Source of the DNA: Caldilineaceae bacterium
GTDB lineage: Bacteria; Chloroflexota; Anaerolineae; Caldilineales; Caldilineaceae
Reading direction: 5' to 3'
DNA length: 64,000 nt
Assembly: GCA_022821585.1 (NCBI GenBank)
Contig: JAJEDI010000070.1
Location: forward strand, 1 to 64,000
In this document: positions 33,668 to 43,432 of the stretch, piece after piece
Layout of the letters: each line of letters begins with the position of its first letter
How positions within the stretch are numbered: the first letter of the stretch is position 1
Notes under the pieces: generated by a model
What the model saw: only the letters and a program-made list of their open reading frames with translations
Told to the model about the DNA's origin: nothing
Database searches by the model: none
Translations under genes and position numbers: made by a program

Positions 33668-34849
33668 ATGACGATCGACGAACAAAACCAAACTCCATAC
33701 GAGGACGACCCTGAAGAGGAAGAGCGCTACCTGGAAACCCGGGACGACGAGGCCAACATCGCAGTCGCCTCCTTCTGGCAGTTGATCTGGTGGCGCTACC
33801 GCCGGCATCGCGTCGCCGTCTTCAGCACTTTTGTTGTGATCGCTTTTTATCTGATCGCGGCCTTCAGTGAATTCGTCGCGCCATACGATCCTGATGCCAA
33901 GTTCGTCAAATACAAATTGCACCCGCCGACGCCGATTCATATCGTCGATGCCGACGGCAACTGGCGCATGCCCTTTATCTACCAGACCATTCGCGAACGG
34001 GATCCGGAGACCTTCCGCAATACTTACCACGAGGATACCGAGATTATCCATCCCATCCGCTTTTTCCCTAAGGGCGAAGAGTACAAGCTGTGGGGTGAAG
34101 TTGCTGTTACCACCAAGCTCTTCGGTCTGGACGTGCCCCACGAAGAACAGGGCTTCTTCCTCTTGGGCACCGACCGCCTTGGCCGCGATATGTTCTCCCG
34201 CGTCGCCTATGGGGCGCGCCTCTCTCTCTCCATCGGCCTCATCGGCGTTGTCATCAGTCTGGTCCTCGGCATCCTGCTGGGCGGCCTCTCAGGCTACTAC
34301 GGCGGCACCGTCGACAATATTATCCAGCGCGTCATCGAGTTTCTGCGCTCGATCCCGTCTATTCCGCTCTGGATGGGCCTGAGCGCGGCCCTGCCGCCCG
34401 GCTGGCCGATTCTCTACGTCTACTTCAGCATTACTGTAATTCTCTCCTTTATTGGCTGGACCGGCATGGCTCGCGTCGTGCGCGGCAAGTTCCTGCAACT
34501 GCGTGAGGAGGAGTTCGTCATGGCGGCCCGTTTCTCCGGCAGCGGCGAACTGCGCATCATCCTCCGTCACATGCTCCCCTCCTTTCTCAGCCACATCATC
34601 GCCACCATGACGCTGGCAATTCCTTCGATGATTCTCGCCGAAACAGCGCTCAGCTTCCTCGGTCTCGGCCTGCGCCCGCCCGCCATCAGCTGGGGCGTCC
34701 TCCTGCAGGAGGCCCAGAACATCAGCGCCGTCGCCATCGCCCCCTGGACCATGGTCGCCCCCGCCCTCATGGTCGTCATCGCCGTAACCGCCTTCAACTT
34801 CATGGGCGACGGCATGCGCGACGCCGCCGACCCCTACGCCAGCTTATAA
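33668..34849 (+). CDS. DppC/OppC-type ABC transporter permease
   Basis: The permease has 393 residues from ATG 33668 (MTIDEQNQTPYEDD). A GTG at 33611 would add 19 residues, and neither start has a strong binding site; the shorter form matches paralogue lengths better. An acidic N-terminus (DDPEEEERYLETRDDE) is followed by FWQLIWWRYRRHRVAVF and the first helix, then a long periplasmic insert. The coupling segment is FVMAARFSGSGELRIILRHM and the end is MGDGMRDAADPYASL. It is close to the DppC at 40883. It ends the third transporter group. Confidence 0.9.
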   Translation: MTIDEQNQTPYEDDPEEEERYLETRDDEANIAVASFWQLIWWRYRRHRVAVFSTFVVIAFYLIAAFSEFVAPYDPDAKFVKYKLHPPTPIHIVDADGNWRMPFIYQTIRERDPETFRNTYHEDTEIIHPIRFFPKGEEYKLWGEVAVTTKLFGLDVPHEEQGFFLLGTDRLGRDMFSRVAYGARLSLSIGLIGVVISLVLGILLGGLSGYYGGTVDNIIQRVIEFLRSIPSIPLWMGLSAALPPGWPILYVYFSITVILSFIGWTGMARVVRGKFLQLREEEFVMAARFSGSGELRIILRHMLPSFLSHIIATMTLAIPSMILAETALSFLGLGLRPPAISWGVLLQEAQNISAVAIAPWTMVAPALMVVIAVTAFNFMGDGMRDAADPYASL

Positions 34850-34894
34850 CAAACGCTATTGACTCTTCGGCTCGACCGGGTTTCGACCGCCGTC

Positions 34895-34924
34895 ACTAAA
34901 AACTAAAAACTGACTACTAGAAAC
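34895..34924. repeat. AAAAACT tract before a cupin gene
   Basis: Tandem ACTAAAA heptamers with variants, between the DppC stop and the cupin ATG. The same family as the tracts at 1531, 12742 and 48475. Confidence 0.6.
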
Positions 34925-34934
34925 TGAGAATCCC

Positions 34935-35228
34935 ATGATCATCAAAGGCAGCGCCATCCCCGAGCTCAACAACCGTAAGGGCTACGAGATCCGCGAAGTG
35001 CAGGACCAGATCGACCACTTCGCCGTCCGCATCACCACACCCGCAAACCCGTTCGAACCGGAGAAGCACGGGGAGCGGCGCTTCTGGTACATCCTCGAAG
35101 GCGAGGCCACCGTCACCATCGACGGCGACAGCACCACCGTCGGGCCCACCGACCTCATCCTCCTCGCCCCCTGGACCGACCACAGCCTGCGCGCCGACAA
35201 CTGGGTCCGCTGGATCTGCTTCGGCTAA
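34935..35228 (+). CDS. Single-domain cupin protein (a)
   Basis: The protein has 97 residues. Cupin motif 1 is seen as EKHGERRFWYILEGEATVTI (one His plus a following acidic residue, a reduced ligand set) and motif 2 as LAPWTDHSLRA. Such small cupins bind a metal and act as sugar isomerases, lyases or ligand-binding proteins. It starts 85 bases after the permease. A Gfo/Idh/MocA oxidoreductase follows after 52 bases and another cupin after that, a typical carbohydrate-acid gene set. The ribosome binding site is weak. Confidence 0.82.
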   Translation: MIIKGSAIPELNNRKGYEIREVQDQIDHFAVRITTPANPFEPEKHGERRFWYILEGEATVTIDGDSTTVGPTDLILLAPWTDHSLRADNWVRWICFG

Positions 35229-35280
35229 CCTCGCCAACCCGGATCGCACAATCCCCACACCGACAAAGGAAACGCAAACG

Positions 35281-36483
35281 ATGCCACGCAAATTGAAGTT
35301 GGCCCTCATCGGTCTGGGCCGCCGCGGCCGCAGTTCTCACCTGCCTATCTATCCAAAAATGAACGAAGTGTTCGACTTCGTCGCCGTCTGCGACAAGGAA
35401 GAAGAGGTCCTGCGCGAAGTCGCTGCTGAGTACGGCGTCAACGCCTACACCAGCGTCCGCGACCTGGTGGACGGAGAAGATCTGGATGTCGTCGACGTCG
35501 TCGTCCCCGGCGACGCCCACCATCCCATCTGCTGCTACCTCGCCGAGAACGGCATCAATATCATCGTTGAAACACCGGTCTCAACCACCCGCCCCATGAC
35601 CGACATGATGATAGAGGCCGCCGAGCGCAACAACATCAAGCTGGAGGTCGCCGAGAACTACCACCGCGTCCCCTTGGCCCGCTTCCAGGCCAAGGTCATC
35701 GACTCCGGCATCATCGGCGAAGTGGGACGCATCTACCGCATCTTCCACGAAGGCGGCTACCACGGCATGAGCATGCTGCGCCTCCTCGCCGGCAGCCCCC
35801 CCAAGTCGATCCTCGGCATCACTCACGTGACCGACGTCGTGCCCATCATCGACCGCATGAAGCGCCACCACTCCCAGGAAAACTGCACCACCAGCTTCCT
35901 GGAATTCGAGAACGGTGCCGCCGCCACCATGATCTACTCAAATGTCATCCACGCCCGCTCTCTGGGCCGCAAAATGGTCAGCATCTCCCAGATCGATGGC
36001 ACCCGCGGCGCCATCGTCGAGGAAACCGTCTACTTCACCGACCCCGCCACCTACCAGGACGGCGCCAGCGGCGTCCCCTACCAGCCGCAACGCTCCTTCA
36101 TCGATGTCGAGGGCCGCAACGTCCTTGAAAGCATCAGCCTGCAGCTGCCCGACCGGGAGATCGTCTGGGAAAACCCCTACGCCCATCTCGGTATCGGCGA
36201 AAACAACGGCCGCGGCGTCGACATGGCCGACCAGTTCATGAGCATCGCCAACGCCGTCCTTCACGACATCGAACCCACCTACGGCGTGCAGGAAGCCCGC
36301 CTCGATCAGGAAATGTCCCTGGCCGCCTCCGAATCCGCGCTCATGAACAAGCAGCCGCTGGCCTTCCCCCTGCGCTCCCCCTCTAAAGCCGAGGAGCAGA
36401 TTCAGGAGCGCTTCAAAGAAACTTACGGCTACGACTACACCGACATCGAACCACTGCTCGATGTCTTCTACCCGCGCCGCTGA
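35281..36483 (+). CDS. Gfo/Idh/MocA family oxidoreductase with ETP in place of EKP
   Basis: The protein has 400 residues. N-terminal Rossmann motif ALIGLGRRGRSSH. The EKP position reads E97-T98-P99 (NIIVETPVSTT), so the canonical lysine is missing as in the paralogue at 8393. The substrate-domain part has VAENYHRVPLARFQ and HEGGYHGMSMLRLL. The start is ATG 35281 with AAAGGAAA. It sits between two cupin genes, likely one operon acting on a sugar acid or cyclitol. The usual hydride-transfer mechanism may be altered. Confidence 0.86.
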   Translation: MPRKLKLALIGLGRRGRSSHLPIYPKMNEVFDFVAVCDKEEEVLREVAAEYGVNAYTSVRDLVDGEDLDVVDVVVPGDAHHPICCYLAENGINIIVETPVSTTRPMTDMMIEAAERNNIKLEVAENYHRVPLARFQAKVIDSGIIGEVGRIYRIFHEGGYHGMSMLRLLAGSPPKSILGITHVTDVVPIIDRMKRHHSQENCTTSFLEFENGAAATMIYSNVIHARSLGRKMVSISQIDGTRGAIVEETVYFTDPATYQDGASGVPYQPQRSFIDVEGRNVLESISLQLPDREIVWENPYAHLGIGENNGRGVDMADQFMSIANAVLHDIEPTYGVQEARLDQEMSLAASESALMNKQPLAFPLRSPSKAEEQIQERFKETYGYDYTDIEPLLDVFYPRR

Positions 36484-36554
36484 GCAGAATCTTCTTCAGA
36501 CAGGCCGGCGAGCAGCTGCAGCTGGCAACCGCCCTCGCGGAAAGGAAGTGAACC

Positions 36555-36872
36555 GTGCAGTTCCTGGATCTTGAAAAAAAGGGAATCTCCCGCTATCTTC
36601 TCGACGCCGATGTGGAAGGCGAACCCTTGCGCGTCCACATCTCGGAGGTGGATGCCGGACAACGCTCACATCCACCTCACAAGCATGGCGGCTTCGAGGC
36701 CTTCTATATGATTGAAGGAGAGGGGAAGCTGGAAATTGACGGCGAAAGCCATCCGCTACGCGCCAACGAAGCAGTCGTATTCGACCCGCACAAACTGCAC
36801 GGCCTGCTCAACACCAGCCAGGCGCCCATGCGCTACATGGTCATAATCCGCCCCGAAGAAAACGGCGACTAG
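36555..36872 (+). CDS. Single-domain cupin protein (b), GTG start
   Basis: The protein has 105 residues. Full cupin motif 1 (HPPHKHGGFEAFYMIEGEG, HxH plus Glu) and motif 2 (FDPHKLHGLLN), giving a complete metal site, unlike the cupin at 34935. The start is GTG 36555 with AAAGGAAG upstream. It is the last gene of the plus-strand module. The convergent 898-residue gene ends 3 bases from its stop. Confidence 0.85.
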   Translation: MQFLDLEKKGISRYLLDADVEGEPLRVHISEVDAGQRSHPPHKHGGFEAFYMIEGEGKLEIDGESHPLRANEAVVFDPHKLHGLLNTSQAPMRYMVIIRPEENGD

Positions 36873-36875
36873 GGC

Positions 36876-39572
36876 TTACGAAAAATCAAGCTGCATCAAC
36901 AGGTCCATGAACTGAATGCTCATCTTCTCCGAGCCCAGTTCCGTGCTGGAGTAGGGGTTGTCGAAGTGCAGGAACCCGCTGGTCGGTTCCTCATTTTCGT
37001 TGACGAGCAGAGGCCCTTCCCAGCCAAAGTCGATGCTCTCGTCCCGCAGACTGGTCAGATGGACGCTGTCCTCCCCGAACGTGACATCCAGCCCCGTCAC
37101 CTTCTCCACGAATTCAGCAAAACTGCCGTCCGTTTCCTCCCGCCCCATCTGCACCACCCAGATGTTGTTCTGCCCGTAGGACCGCAACTCTCGAAACGCG
37201 CTCCTGCCCGTTTCGGTGAGCGTCAGCCCCGCTGAAGCCGTCATCGCCAGATAGCCGTCCCCGACGCGGGCGCACGCCCAGCCGTCCCGGATCTCGTGCT
37301 CGTCAAACGCATAGATCGGGAAATAGGCATGCGTAAAGCCCAGCCAGTCATCCTCCGGCAGCCTGTGGACCGAAACCAGCAGATCCTTCCATTGGGCAGC
37401 CCGCGGCAGCACGACGTTCCCATGCCAGAAGTTCGGCCGGTGAGAGCCGTCCTCGCTGAGACACGGCGGGTGCGTAACAAAAACTACCGCCTCCGGCGAA
37501 AAGGTCGCCTGCCAGATATGCTGCTGGTAACCGGATTCTCCCGGCCGGTAATCCTGCGCCGAACACAGCATATAGTCCGGCGTCTTATAGGTGACCTTGT
37601 TTACCTCCCAACTGCCCTCTTCCCGGTCGCACCACGCCTCCAGCTGACCCCCGTGCCGTTCCCGGTTCCAAATCTCGTCAGCCGGGTCAATCGCGATCGC
37701 CTCGATAACCGGCGGCAGCTGATAGTTCACCGCGCACGCCAGGCTCACGATCCCCCGGATGCTCCGGTTGAAGATCCCCTTGCCCCATAGCAGCCGCGCG
37801 ATGCCCGACGTTGGCTCCCGAAAGCCATCCTTGATAAAGCGTGAATAGGTCCGACCGTGGCTGGAACCGAACACCCCCTTGAAGGAGTTGACCGCCAGCC
37901 CGAAGAACATCTTGTCCAGCACAACCGCTGCCAGTTCACGCACGTCATCGTTCTCAGCCAGGTCGACCAGGTGGCTGAGAGCCAGCACGTCCTCTTCAAA
38001 GTATGTATTCGAGTCCCACTCCCGGAAACCACCCGCAGCCCGCTTGCGCAGCCACGAAAGCGCCCTTTCCTCTCCTAGGGCGCGGTGTTCACTGCCGGTC
38101 AGGCCGGCATTCGTGAACAGCTCCTCCGGTAACAGTTGACCCGCCAGGATTTCGCAGGCATGGAAGAGGATCTGATGGTTCTCCGACCAGAAGCACATCG
38201 CATCCGCGCCCGGCTGGTCCATCCAATAGCGGAAGTTAAGAAAACAGTCCTGCAGCGGCTCGACCAGCGCCTGCGGGAACCCCGGCTCCTCAATATAGCG
38301 CCCCGCCATGCCCAGCAGACCCACCAGGTCGAAGTCGCTGCAATCGGCCCGCTCGTTTATCGAAGCGATACAGTCCAGAATCACCTGCTCATTGAGATTG
38401 TCCCACATGCCGAGTTCCATCGCCGCAATCTCGGAAAAAACGTTGCCCTCCGCGCCGCGCCGTGCGGCATTGAGCAAGGCCTCCCTTCGCCGCTGCGGGT
38501 AGGTGCCGTAGCGCTCCGTGGAGTATTCGGTGTTGCCGACGATGTGAACGTCCAACCGTCGTTCAACCCGCAGGTCGTTGACATAATAGTGCTCGGGATT
38601 GGGGAAGAGAAAGACTTCGTAGTCGTCCTGCGGAAACTGGAACGCAGTCCCCAGGACCACCTCTTCCCGCTTCTCACCCTTCGTGTGGTGTTCGCTGTAG
38701 ATGCGTCCACCCTTGCGCATCAACCGCAGCGCAAAATCGTCGGACACCGCTTGCCCATCCGGCCAGCTCACAGTCACCTTCGCATGCCGGCTGTATACGT
38801 CCCGGTCCAGGAAAGCCTGGTCGAAGATCGACTCCAGCGCCTGCCTCCTGCTCGCCGGCCGCACCGATGTCGGCAGCAGCACACGGAAGCTTTCAACTGA
38901 CTTCCTGTCGCCATCACTTTGGTCAGTCAACTGCAGCGCCATCACATACGGACACTCTCGCAACGCTACCGCCTCGAAACAAACGCCGACCTCGTTGCGC
39001 CCCGCCTTCAGCTTCGTCGCGAAGGAGACCGTTTCCGGCAACTGGTGGTGAAAATGCTCCACCCGCTGGCACGCTTCCCCGTTGACCCAGATGTCCGCCG
39101 GGCCGTTTGTCGTCAGCGCAAAGGTCACCTCGCACGCATCGGGAACCTCCAGTACACAGAATGCCCACGCTTGCAGATAATGGGGCGTATGCTGAAATGT
39201 CGACAGGTCAACAAAGTGGTCGTCGAGGCAGCGCACAACGCGCCACCTCGTCTCCTCACGGTCAGGGACAAAACTGTGCCTCTCCAACGCGCCCGCGAAT
39301 ACTTCCGCAGACGCCGGGATCGCACCCTCCCCCCCGTTTCCGCCCGCAGCAGCCTCCGCTCTGACATCTGCGACAATCCGGTTCTTGTAGTCCGGACCTG
39401 TGTATCCTTCAACCCGCGCGATCGGCGTTGCCAGCGGCCCCGCCACCAGCCAGTCATGTACAAAACCGGCCTGCAGAGCGGACTCCTGCCAGACCGGCGT
39501 CAATGCCATTTGACCCTCAGCCTCCGGCCCATTAGCCTCTCCGGCCGGCTGAGCGTCCAACTCTGTGCTCAT
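36876..39572 (-). CDS. Large uncharacterised protein, possible carbohydrate-active enzyme
   Basis: The protein has 898 residues; no family was recognised. Residues about 30-210 look like beta-sandwich or galactose-binding-like folds (DWLVAGPLATPI, later NGPADIWVNGEA and LKAGRNEVGVCF), as in accessory domains of bacterial glycosidases. The middle (about 330-650) is helix-rich with many Trp/Tyr/His, such as FRYWMDQPGADAMCFWSENH and SFKGVFGSSHGRTYSRF, suggesting an alpha-barrel catalytic part. The C-terminal part is again beta-rich. There is no signal peptide. The ATG at 39572 has GGAGTGA upstream; a further frame to 39650 lacks support. It is convergent with the cupin module and followed upstream by a DppD-type ATPase. 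Confidence 0.7.
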   Translation of the reverse strand: MSTELDAQPAGEANGPEAEGQMALTPVWQESALQAGFVHDWLVAGPLATPIARVEGYTGPDYKNRIVADVRAEAAAGGNGGEGAIPASAEVFAGALERHSFVPDREETRWRVVRCLDDHFVDLSTFQHTPHYLQAWAFCVLEVPDACEVTFALTTNGPADIWVNGEACQRVEHFHHQLPETVSFATKLKAGRNEVGVCFEAVALRECPYVMALQLTDQSDGDRKSVESFRVLLPTSVRPASRRQALESIFDQAFLDRDVYSRHAKVTVSWPDGQAVSDDFALRLMRKGGRIYSEHHTKGEKREEVVLGTAFQFPQDDYEVFLFPNPEHYYVNDLRVERRLDVHIVGNTEYSTERYGTYPQRRREALLNAARRGAEGNVFSEIAAMELGMWDNLNEQVILDCIASINERADCSDFDLVGLLGMAGRYIEEPGFPQALVEPLQDCFLNFRYWMDQPGADAMCFWSENHQILFHACEILAGQLLPEELFTNAGLTGSEHRALGEERALSWLRKRAAGGFREWDSNTYFEEDVLALSHLVDLAENDDVRELAAVVLDKMFFGLAVNSFKGVFGSSHGRTYSRFIKDGFREPTSGIARLLWGKGIFNRSIRGIVSLACAVNYQLPPVIEAIAIDPADEIWNRERHGGQLEAWCDREEGSWEVNKVTYKTPDYMLCSAQDYRPGESGYQQHIWQATFSPEAVVFVTHPPCLSEDGSHRPNFWHGNVVLPRAAQWKDLLVSVHRLPEDDWLGFTHAYFPIYAFDEHEIRDGWACARVGDGYLAMTASAGLTLTETGRSAFRELRSYGQNNIWVVQMGREETDGSFAEFVEKVTGLDVTFGEDSVHLTSLRDESIDFGWEGPLLVNENEEPTSGFLHFDNPYSSTELGSEKMSIQFMDLLMQLDFS

Positions 39573-39683
39573 AAATCGATCACTCCAATTGTCTTCTTTT
39601 CTTGTTTGGATGTGGCGCAATGCAAAGAGGTCGCGATGCGCGACCTCCAAGAAAGATTCCAGTCTATAGTCGGATTTGGCCCG

Positions 39684-40766
39684 CTATTCGTACAGCACAC
39701 AGCGGACCATATGGCCGCCTTCCAGTTCCAGCAAAGGTGGGTTGCGTGTATCGCACACGCCGGCAATCGCCTTGCGGCAGCGCGGGTGAAACGGACATCC
39801 TTCCGGAATCGAATATGGGTCCGGGACCGAGCCGCGAATCGCCGTCAACTGGCTGGTAATCCCCTGGGACGACTTGCGTCCCAACAGCGGAATCGAGCGC
39901 AGCAGCGCCTGCGTGTACGGATGCTTGGGATCATAGAAAATGGTGTCGACGTCAGCCATCTCCACCACTTCGCCCAGATACATCACCACCACGTAGTCGA
40001 CCATCTGCGCTATCACACCCAAATCGTGCGTGATGAAGATGATCGCCATCCCCAGCTCATCCTGCAGCTCGCGCATCAACGTCAGAATCTGCGCCTGCGT
40101 CGTCACGTCCAGCGCCGTCGTTGGTTCGTCCGCAATCAGCAAGCTGGGCCGGCAGGAAAGGGCCATCGCAATCATCGCCCGCTGCCGCATACCGCCGCTC
40201 AACTGATGCGGATAGCGGTCGATCGTCCGTTCCGGCTGCGGCATACCCACCTTGTTCAGCACGTCGATCGCCTGCGCCCGCGCCTCCTCCTTGTCCACGT
40301 CCTGGTGCAGCAGGATCGCCTCGATGATCTGATTCCCAATCGTGTGCACTGGGCTCAGCGAAGTCATCGGCTCCTGAAACACCATCGAGATCTCGCCGCC
40401 GCGAATCGAACGCGCCTGCGCGCCCATGGCGTCGATCTTGGTCATGTCCACAACCTGGTCCATGACGCTGCCATTCTCCTGGTTCTGCAGGTGGAAGAGG
40501 ACTTCCCCCTCGACCACCCGTCCTGGTGAGGGCACTATCGCCATGATCGAACGCGCCGTGATCGACTTGCCGCAGCCGCTCTCACCCACCAGGCCGACCG
40601 TCTGACCGCGACGTACCGTGAAATCAACGCCCTCCAATGCCCGCACGATTCCCTGCGCCAGGAAAAAGTGCGTCTTCAGCCCCTTTACCTCCAGCAGCAT
40701 CTCCTGGGACTCCGCTGACCCGCCGGCGTCGGCCACTCTGTCAATTTGCGAAGAAGAAATTGTCAT
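39684..40766 (-). CDS. DppD/OppD-type ABC transporter ATPase, unpaired
   Basis: The ATPase has 360 residues. Walker [10 protein letters not shown]-loop [15 protein letters not shown], signature [15 protein letters not shown], Walker [13 protein letters not shown] and switch [10 protein letters not shown] are present. The C-terminal domain has four cysteines ([15 protein letters not shown]). The start is ATG 40766 with a weak binding site. It follows a DppC-type permease by 116 bases but has no DppB or DppF neighbour. Together with 40883-42073 it would complete the set at 12780-19571. Confidence 0.92.
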   Translation of the reverse strand: MTISSSQIDRVADAGGSAESQEMLLEVKGLKTHFFLAQGIVRALEGVDFTVRRGQTVGLVGESGCGKSITARSIMAIVPSPGRVVEGEVLFHLQNQENGSVMDQVVDMTKIDAMGAQARSIRGGEISMVFQEPMTSLSPVHTIGNQIIEAILLHQDVDKEEARAQAIDVLNKVGMPQPERTIDRYPHQLSGGMRQRAMIAMALSCRPSLLIADEPTTALDVTTQAQILTLMRELQDELGMAIIFITHDLGVIAQMVDYVVVMYLGEVVEMADVDTIFYDPKHPYTQALLRSIPLLGRKSSQGITSQLTAIRGSVPDPYSIPEGCPFHPRCRKAIAGVCDTRNPPLLELEGGHMVRCVLYE

Positions 40767-40882
40767 GGGTGAAATCCGTTCTCTTTATGAATGAGCAACT
40801 GTCATTCAGTTCCGATTTCTTGGACGTCTGACTGTCTGCTGGGGCCGCTTACGTCCAACTAGACCAGGACCTGCTCACAGAC

Positions 40883-42073
40883 CTACTTGGCGTAGGGATC
40901 GGCGGCATCGCGGATGCCGTCGCCCAGAAAATTGAAGGCCAGTACTGCCAGTACCACCGCCAGGCCGGGGGTCAATACCCACGGAGCCAGGGCGACCGAA
41001 CGCAGATTCTGGGCCTCCTGCAACAGCACGCCCCAACTGATGGCCGGCGCCCTTAAACCCAGACCGATGAAACTCAGGCCCGTTTCCGACAGAATAATGC
41101 CCGGAATCGCCAATGTCAAGGACGCGATAATGTGGCTGAGAAACGAGGGCACCATGTGACGCAGAATAATGCGCATCTCACTCGAGCCGCAGAAACGCGC
41201 TGCCATCACAAAGTCCTCTTCTCTCATGCTAAGAAAACGCCCGCGTACCACCCGGGCCAGTCCCGTCCAGCCCACGAACGAAAGCAGAATCGTGACGCCG
41301 AAATACAAACGCACCACCGGCCAGTCCGCCGGCAGAGCTGCAGCCAGCGCCATGATCAGTGGAATCTCCGGAATCGAGCGGATGAACTCGATCAGGCGTT
41401 GAATTGCATTGTCAATCGCCCCGCCATAGAAGCCGGAAATGCCGCCGAGCAGGATGCCGATCACCAGGCTGATTACCACACTCACCAGGCCGATCGTCAG
41501 CGAAATCCGCGCGCCGTAACACAGCCGCGAGAACAGGTCGCGCCCTAGCCGGTCAGCGCCCATCAGAAAGATTCCCTGCTCCTCATGCGGAACGTCCAAC
41601 CCGTAGAGATGCCAATTCGTGGGAAATTGGCCCCAAAGTTCGTATTCAGTTCCGCGAACGAAGAAGCGAATCGGATGAACAGTTGTATCGTCCTCACTGT
41701 AAATGTTGCGCAAAGTCTCGGGGTCCCGCTCACGGATAATTTTGTAAACAAACGGCCTGCGCAGATTCCCTTCCGCATCGATAATCCGGATATTCATCGG
41801 CGGCACAAACTTATACTGTACAAAGGACTGCTCCGGGTCGTACGGCGCAACGAACTCGGCAAAAGCCGCGATTCCGTAAAGGATGATCACCAGAAATCCG
41901 GAAAGTACCGCCATCCGGTGCTTCCGAAATCGCCACCACATCAACTGCGAGTAGGACGCTACGTATATCTCTTCTTCGTCGACAATATCGGGATCGAGAC
42001 CCGCGTCGTCCTCATAGGCTTGGCTTTCTTCTTCATCGGACCTGTCTATCCAGGAACGTTGCGCCGTCTCCAT
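40883..42073 (-). CDS. DppC/OppC-type ABC transporter permease, unpaired
   Basis: The permease has 396 residues from ATG 42073, which has GGAGG 8 bases upstream; ATG 42091 would add six residues. An acidic N-terminus is followed by YSQLMWWRFRKHRMAVLSGF, a long periplasmic insert, the coupling segment FVMAARFCGSSEMRIILRHM and the end LGDGIRDAADPYAK. It is close to the DppC at 33668. It is followed by the DppD-type ATPase but not by a DppB, an unusual half-operon. Confidence 0.92.
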   Translation of the reverse strand: METAQRSWIDRSDEEESQAYEDDAGLDPDIVDEEEIYVASYSQLMWWRFRKHRMAVLSGFLVIILYGIAAFAEFVAPYDPEQSFVQYKFVPPMNIRIIDAEGNLRRPFVYKIIRERDPETLRNIYSEDDTTVHPIRFFVRGTEYELWGQFPTNWHLYGLDVPHEEQGIFLMGADRLGRDLFSRLCYGARISLTIGLVSVVISLVIGILLGGISGFYGGAIDNAIQRLIEFIRSIPEIPLIMALAAALPADWPVVRLYFGVTILLSFVGWTGLARVVRGRFLSMREEDFVMAARFCGSSEMRIILRHMVPSFLSHIIASLTLAIPGIILSETGLSFIGLGLRAPAISWGVLLQEAQNLRSVALAPWVLTPGLAVVLAVLAFNFLGDGIRDAADPYAK

Positions 42074-42269
42074 ACACTGTCCTCCGGGCATCCGTTACTC
42101 CGGCCTTCCCGAAGTGAACGGAACCGTTAATCCTGAGAGTAGGACTGACCTGACGTGCGCCGCCGGCGATTCCCCAGCGGGGAACCCAAACAGGTAACTC
42201 GGTCCTGGGCAACCCCGCTTGACCAGTTACAGATGGGTCGAGGGGATATCCCGTTCCGGCCAGGCCTTC

Positions 42270-43289
42270 CTACATGAGTATAAGCTTCTTTGAAATACTT
42301 CGACCCTGGTGGATGCGATTGATAATGTCCGCCAGCATCGGTGCAATCGACAGGACGACCACCTTGTCGGATCGTTTTTCAGGGGGGACGGGCAAGGTGT
42401 TGGAAACGACCAGCTTGGCGATACGGTCGTCGGTCTCAAGATGCTCCAACGCAGACGGCAGCAATACCGGGTGTGTGACCGCAAACGCCGCGGTTCCCTC
42501 CGCCCCGGCCTCGTACAATGCGTCAATCTGCTTGAGAACGCTGCCGCCGGCCATGATATCGTCAATGATGATCGGACGGATTCCGGCAATTTCACCGACA
42601 ACGTGCGTCGTTTCCGCAACGCTGACGCTCGTGCGCCGCTTGTGCATCACCACCAGCGGCAGATTCAGGAGCTGGGCGTATCGGCCCGCCAAACTGGCCC
42701 GGCCCACGTCCGGGCTCACAACGGCCGCGTTTTCCCACTCCGGTTGTCGAAAATAGTCCGCCAGGATCGGCAGCGCAGAAAGCGGATCGACAGGAATATT
42801 GAAAAAGCCTTGGATCGCCCTCGCATGGATATCTACAAAGATCACGCGATGCGCTCCCATCACCTCCAGCATATTGGCAATTACCCGTGCGCTGACCGCC
42901 TCGCGGCCATGCGCCATGCGCTCCTGGCGCGAGTAGGGAAAATACGGCACCACCACGCTGACACTGTGTGCGCTGGCTCGCCGGAAGGCGTCCAGATACA
43001 GCATCAGCTCCATCACATGATCGTTCACCGGTTGGCAGCAGGACTGGACCAGAAAAATATCCTGGTCGCGCACAACCTCATCGATCATTACGTGTGTCTC
43101 GCTGTCGGGCAGACGGCGAGTCGTGGATTGACCGAGTTCCACCCCAAGAGTATCGGCAATCTCCAGGGCCAGCTCCTTGTGAGCAGAACCGCTGAAAATG
43201 CGTAACGGGTGATACGACACGAAAAACCTCTCCTGTCTTGGGGTGCTAAAGAGTCGCTTGAAGGTATCTTTGCCGACGGCGTGTATCAT
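42270..43289 (-). CDS. prs: Ribose-phosphate pyrophosphokinase
   Basis: The enzyme has 339 residues. It makes PRPP from ribose 5-phosphate and ATP for nucleotide, His and Trp synthesis in the cytoplasm. Visible are [20 protein letters not shown] (ATP-binding flexible region), [15 protein letters not shown] (metal site), and a PRPP-loop region [18 protein letters not shown], where the classic DDxxDTGGT loop is changed to DDIMAGGS. The N-terminus is about 25 residues longer than typical, and the start at ATG 43289 has AGGGG upstream; a shorter start is possible. It is transcribed divergently from rdgB. Confidence 0.92.
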   Translation of the reverse strand: MIHAVGKDTFKRLFSTPRQERFFVSYHPLRIFSGSAHKELALEIADTLGVELGQSTTRRLPDSETHVMIDEVVRDQDIFLVQSCCQPVNDHVMELMLYLDAFRRASAHSVSVVVPYFPYSRQERMAHGREAVSARVIANMLEVMGAHRVIFVDIHARAIQGFFNIPVDPLSALPILADYFRQPEWENAAVVSPDVGRASLAGRYAQLLNLPLVVMHKRRTSVSVAETTHVVGEIAGIRPIIIDDIMAGGSVLKQIDALYEAGAEGTAAFAVTHPVLLPSALEHLETDDRIAKLVVSNTLPVPPEKRSDKVVVLSIAPMLADIINRIHQGRSISKKLILM

Positions 43290-43432
43290 AGCCCCTTAAC
43301 AGCGATATGGCAAGAGACGGGCACCCTTTAACCAATCTGGCGCCGTTGTGTTATATCTGATTGTGTGACCGGCGGCATGGCTGGCAGACTACTGTGCAGA
43401 TGGGCGGCACGCGAATCTCGGAGGGCATTGAC

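Noticed and set aside
42160..42185. Terminator after prs
   Set aside because: The GTTCCCC/GGGGAAT hairpin has only six to seven pairs and no T tract.
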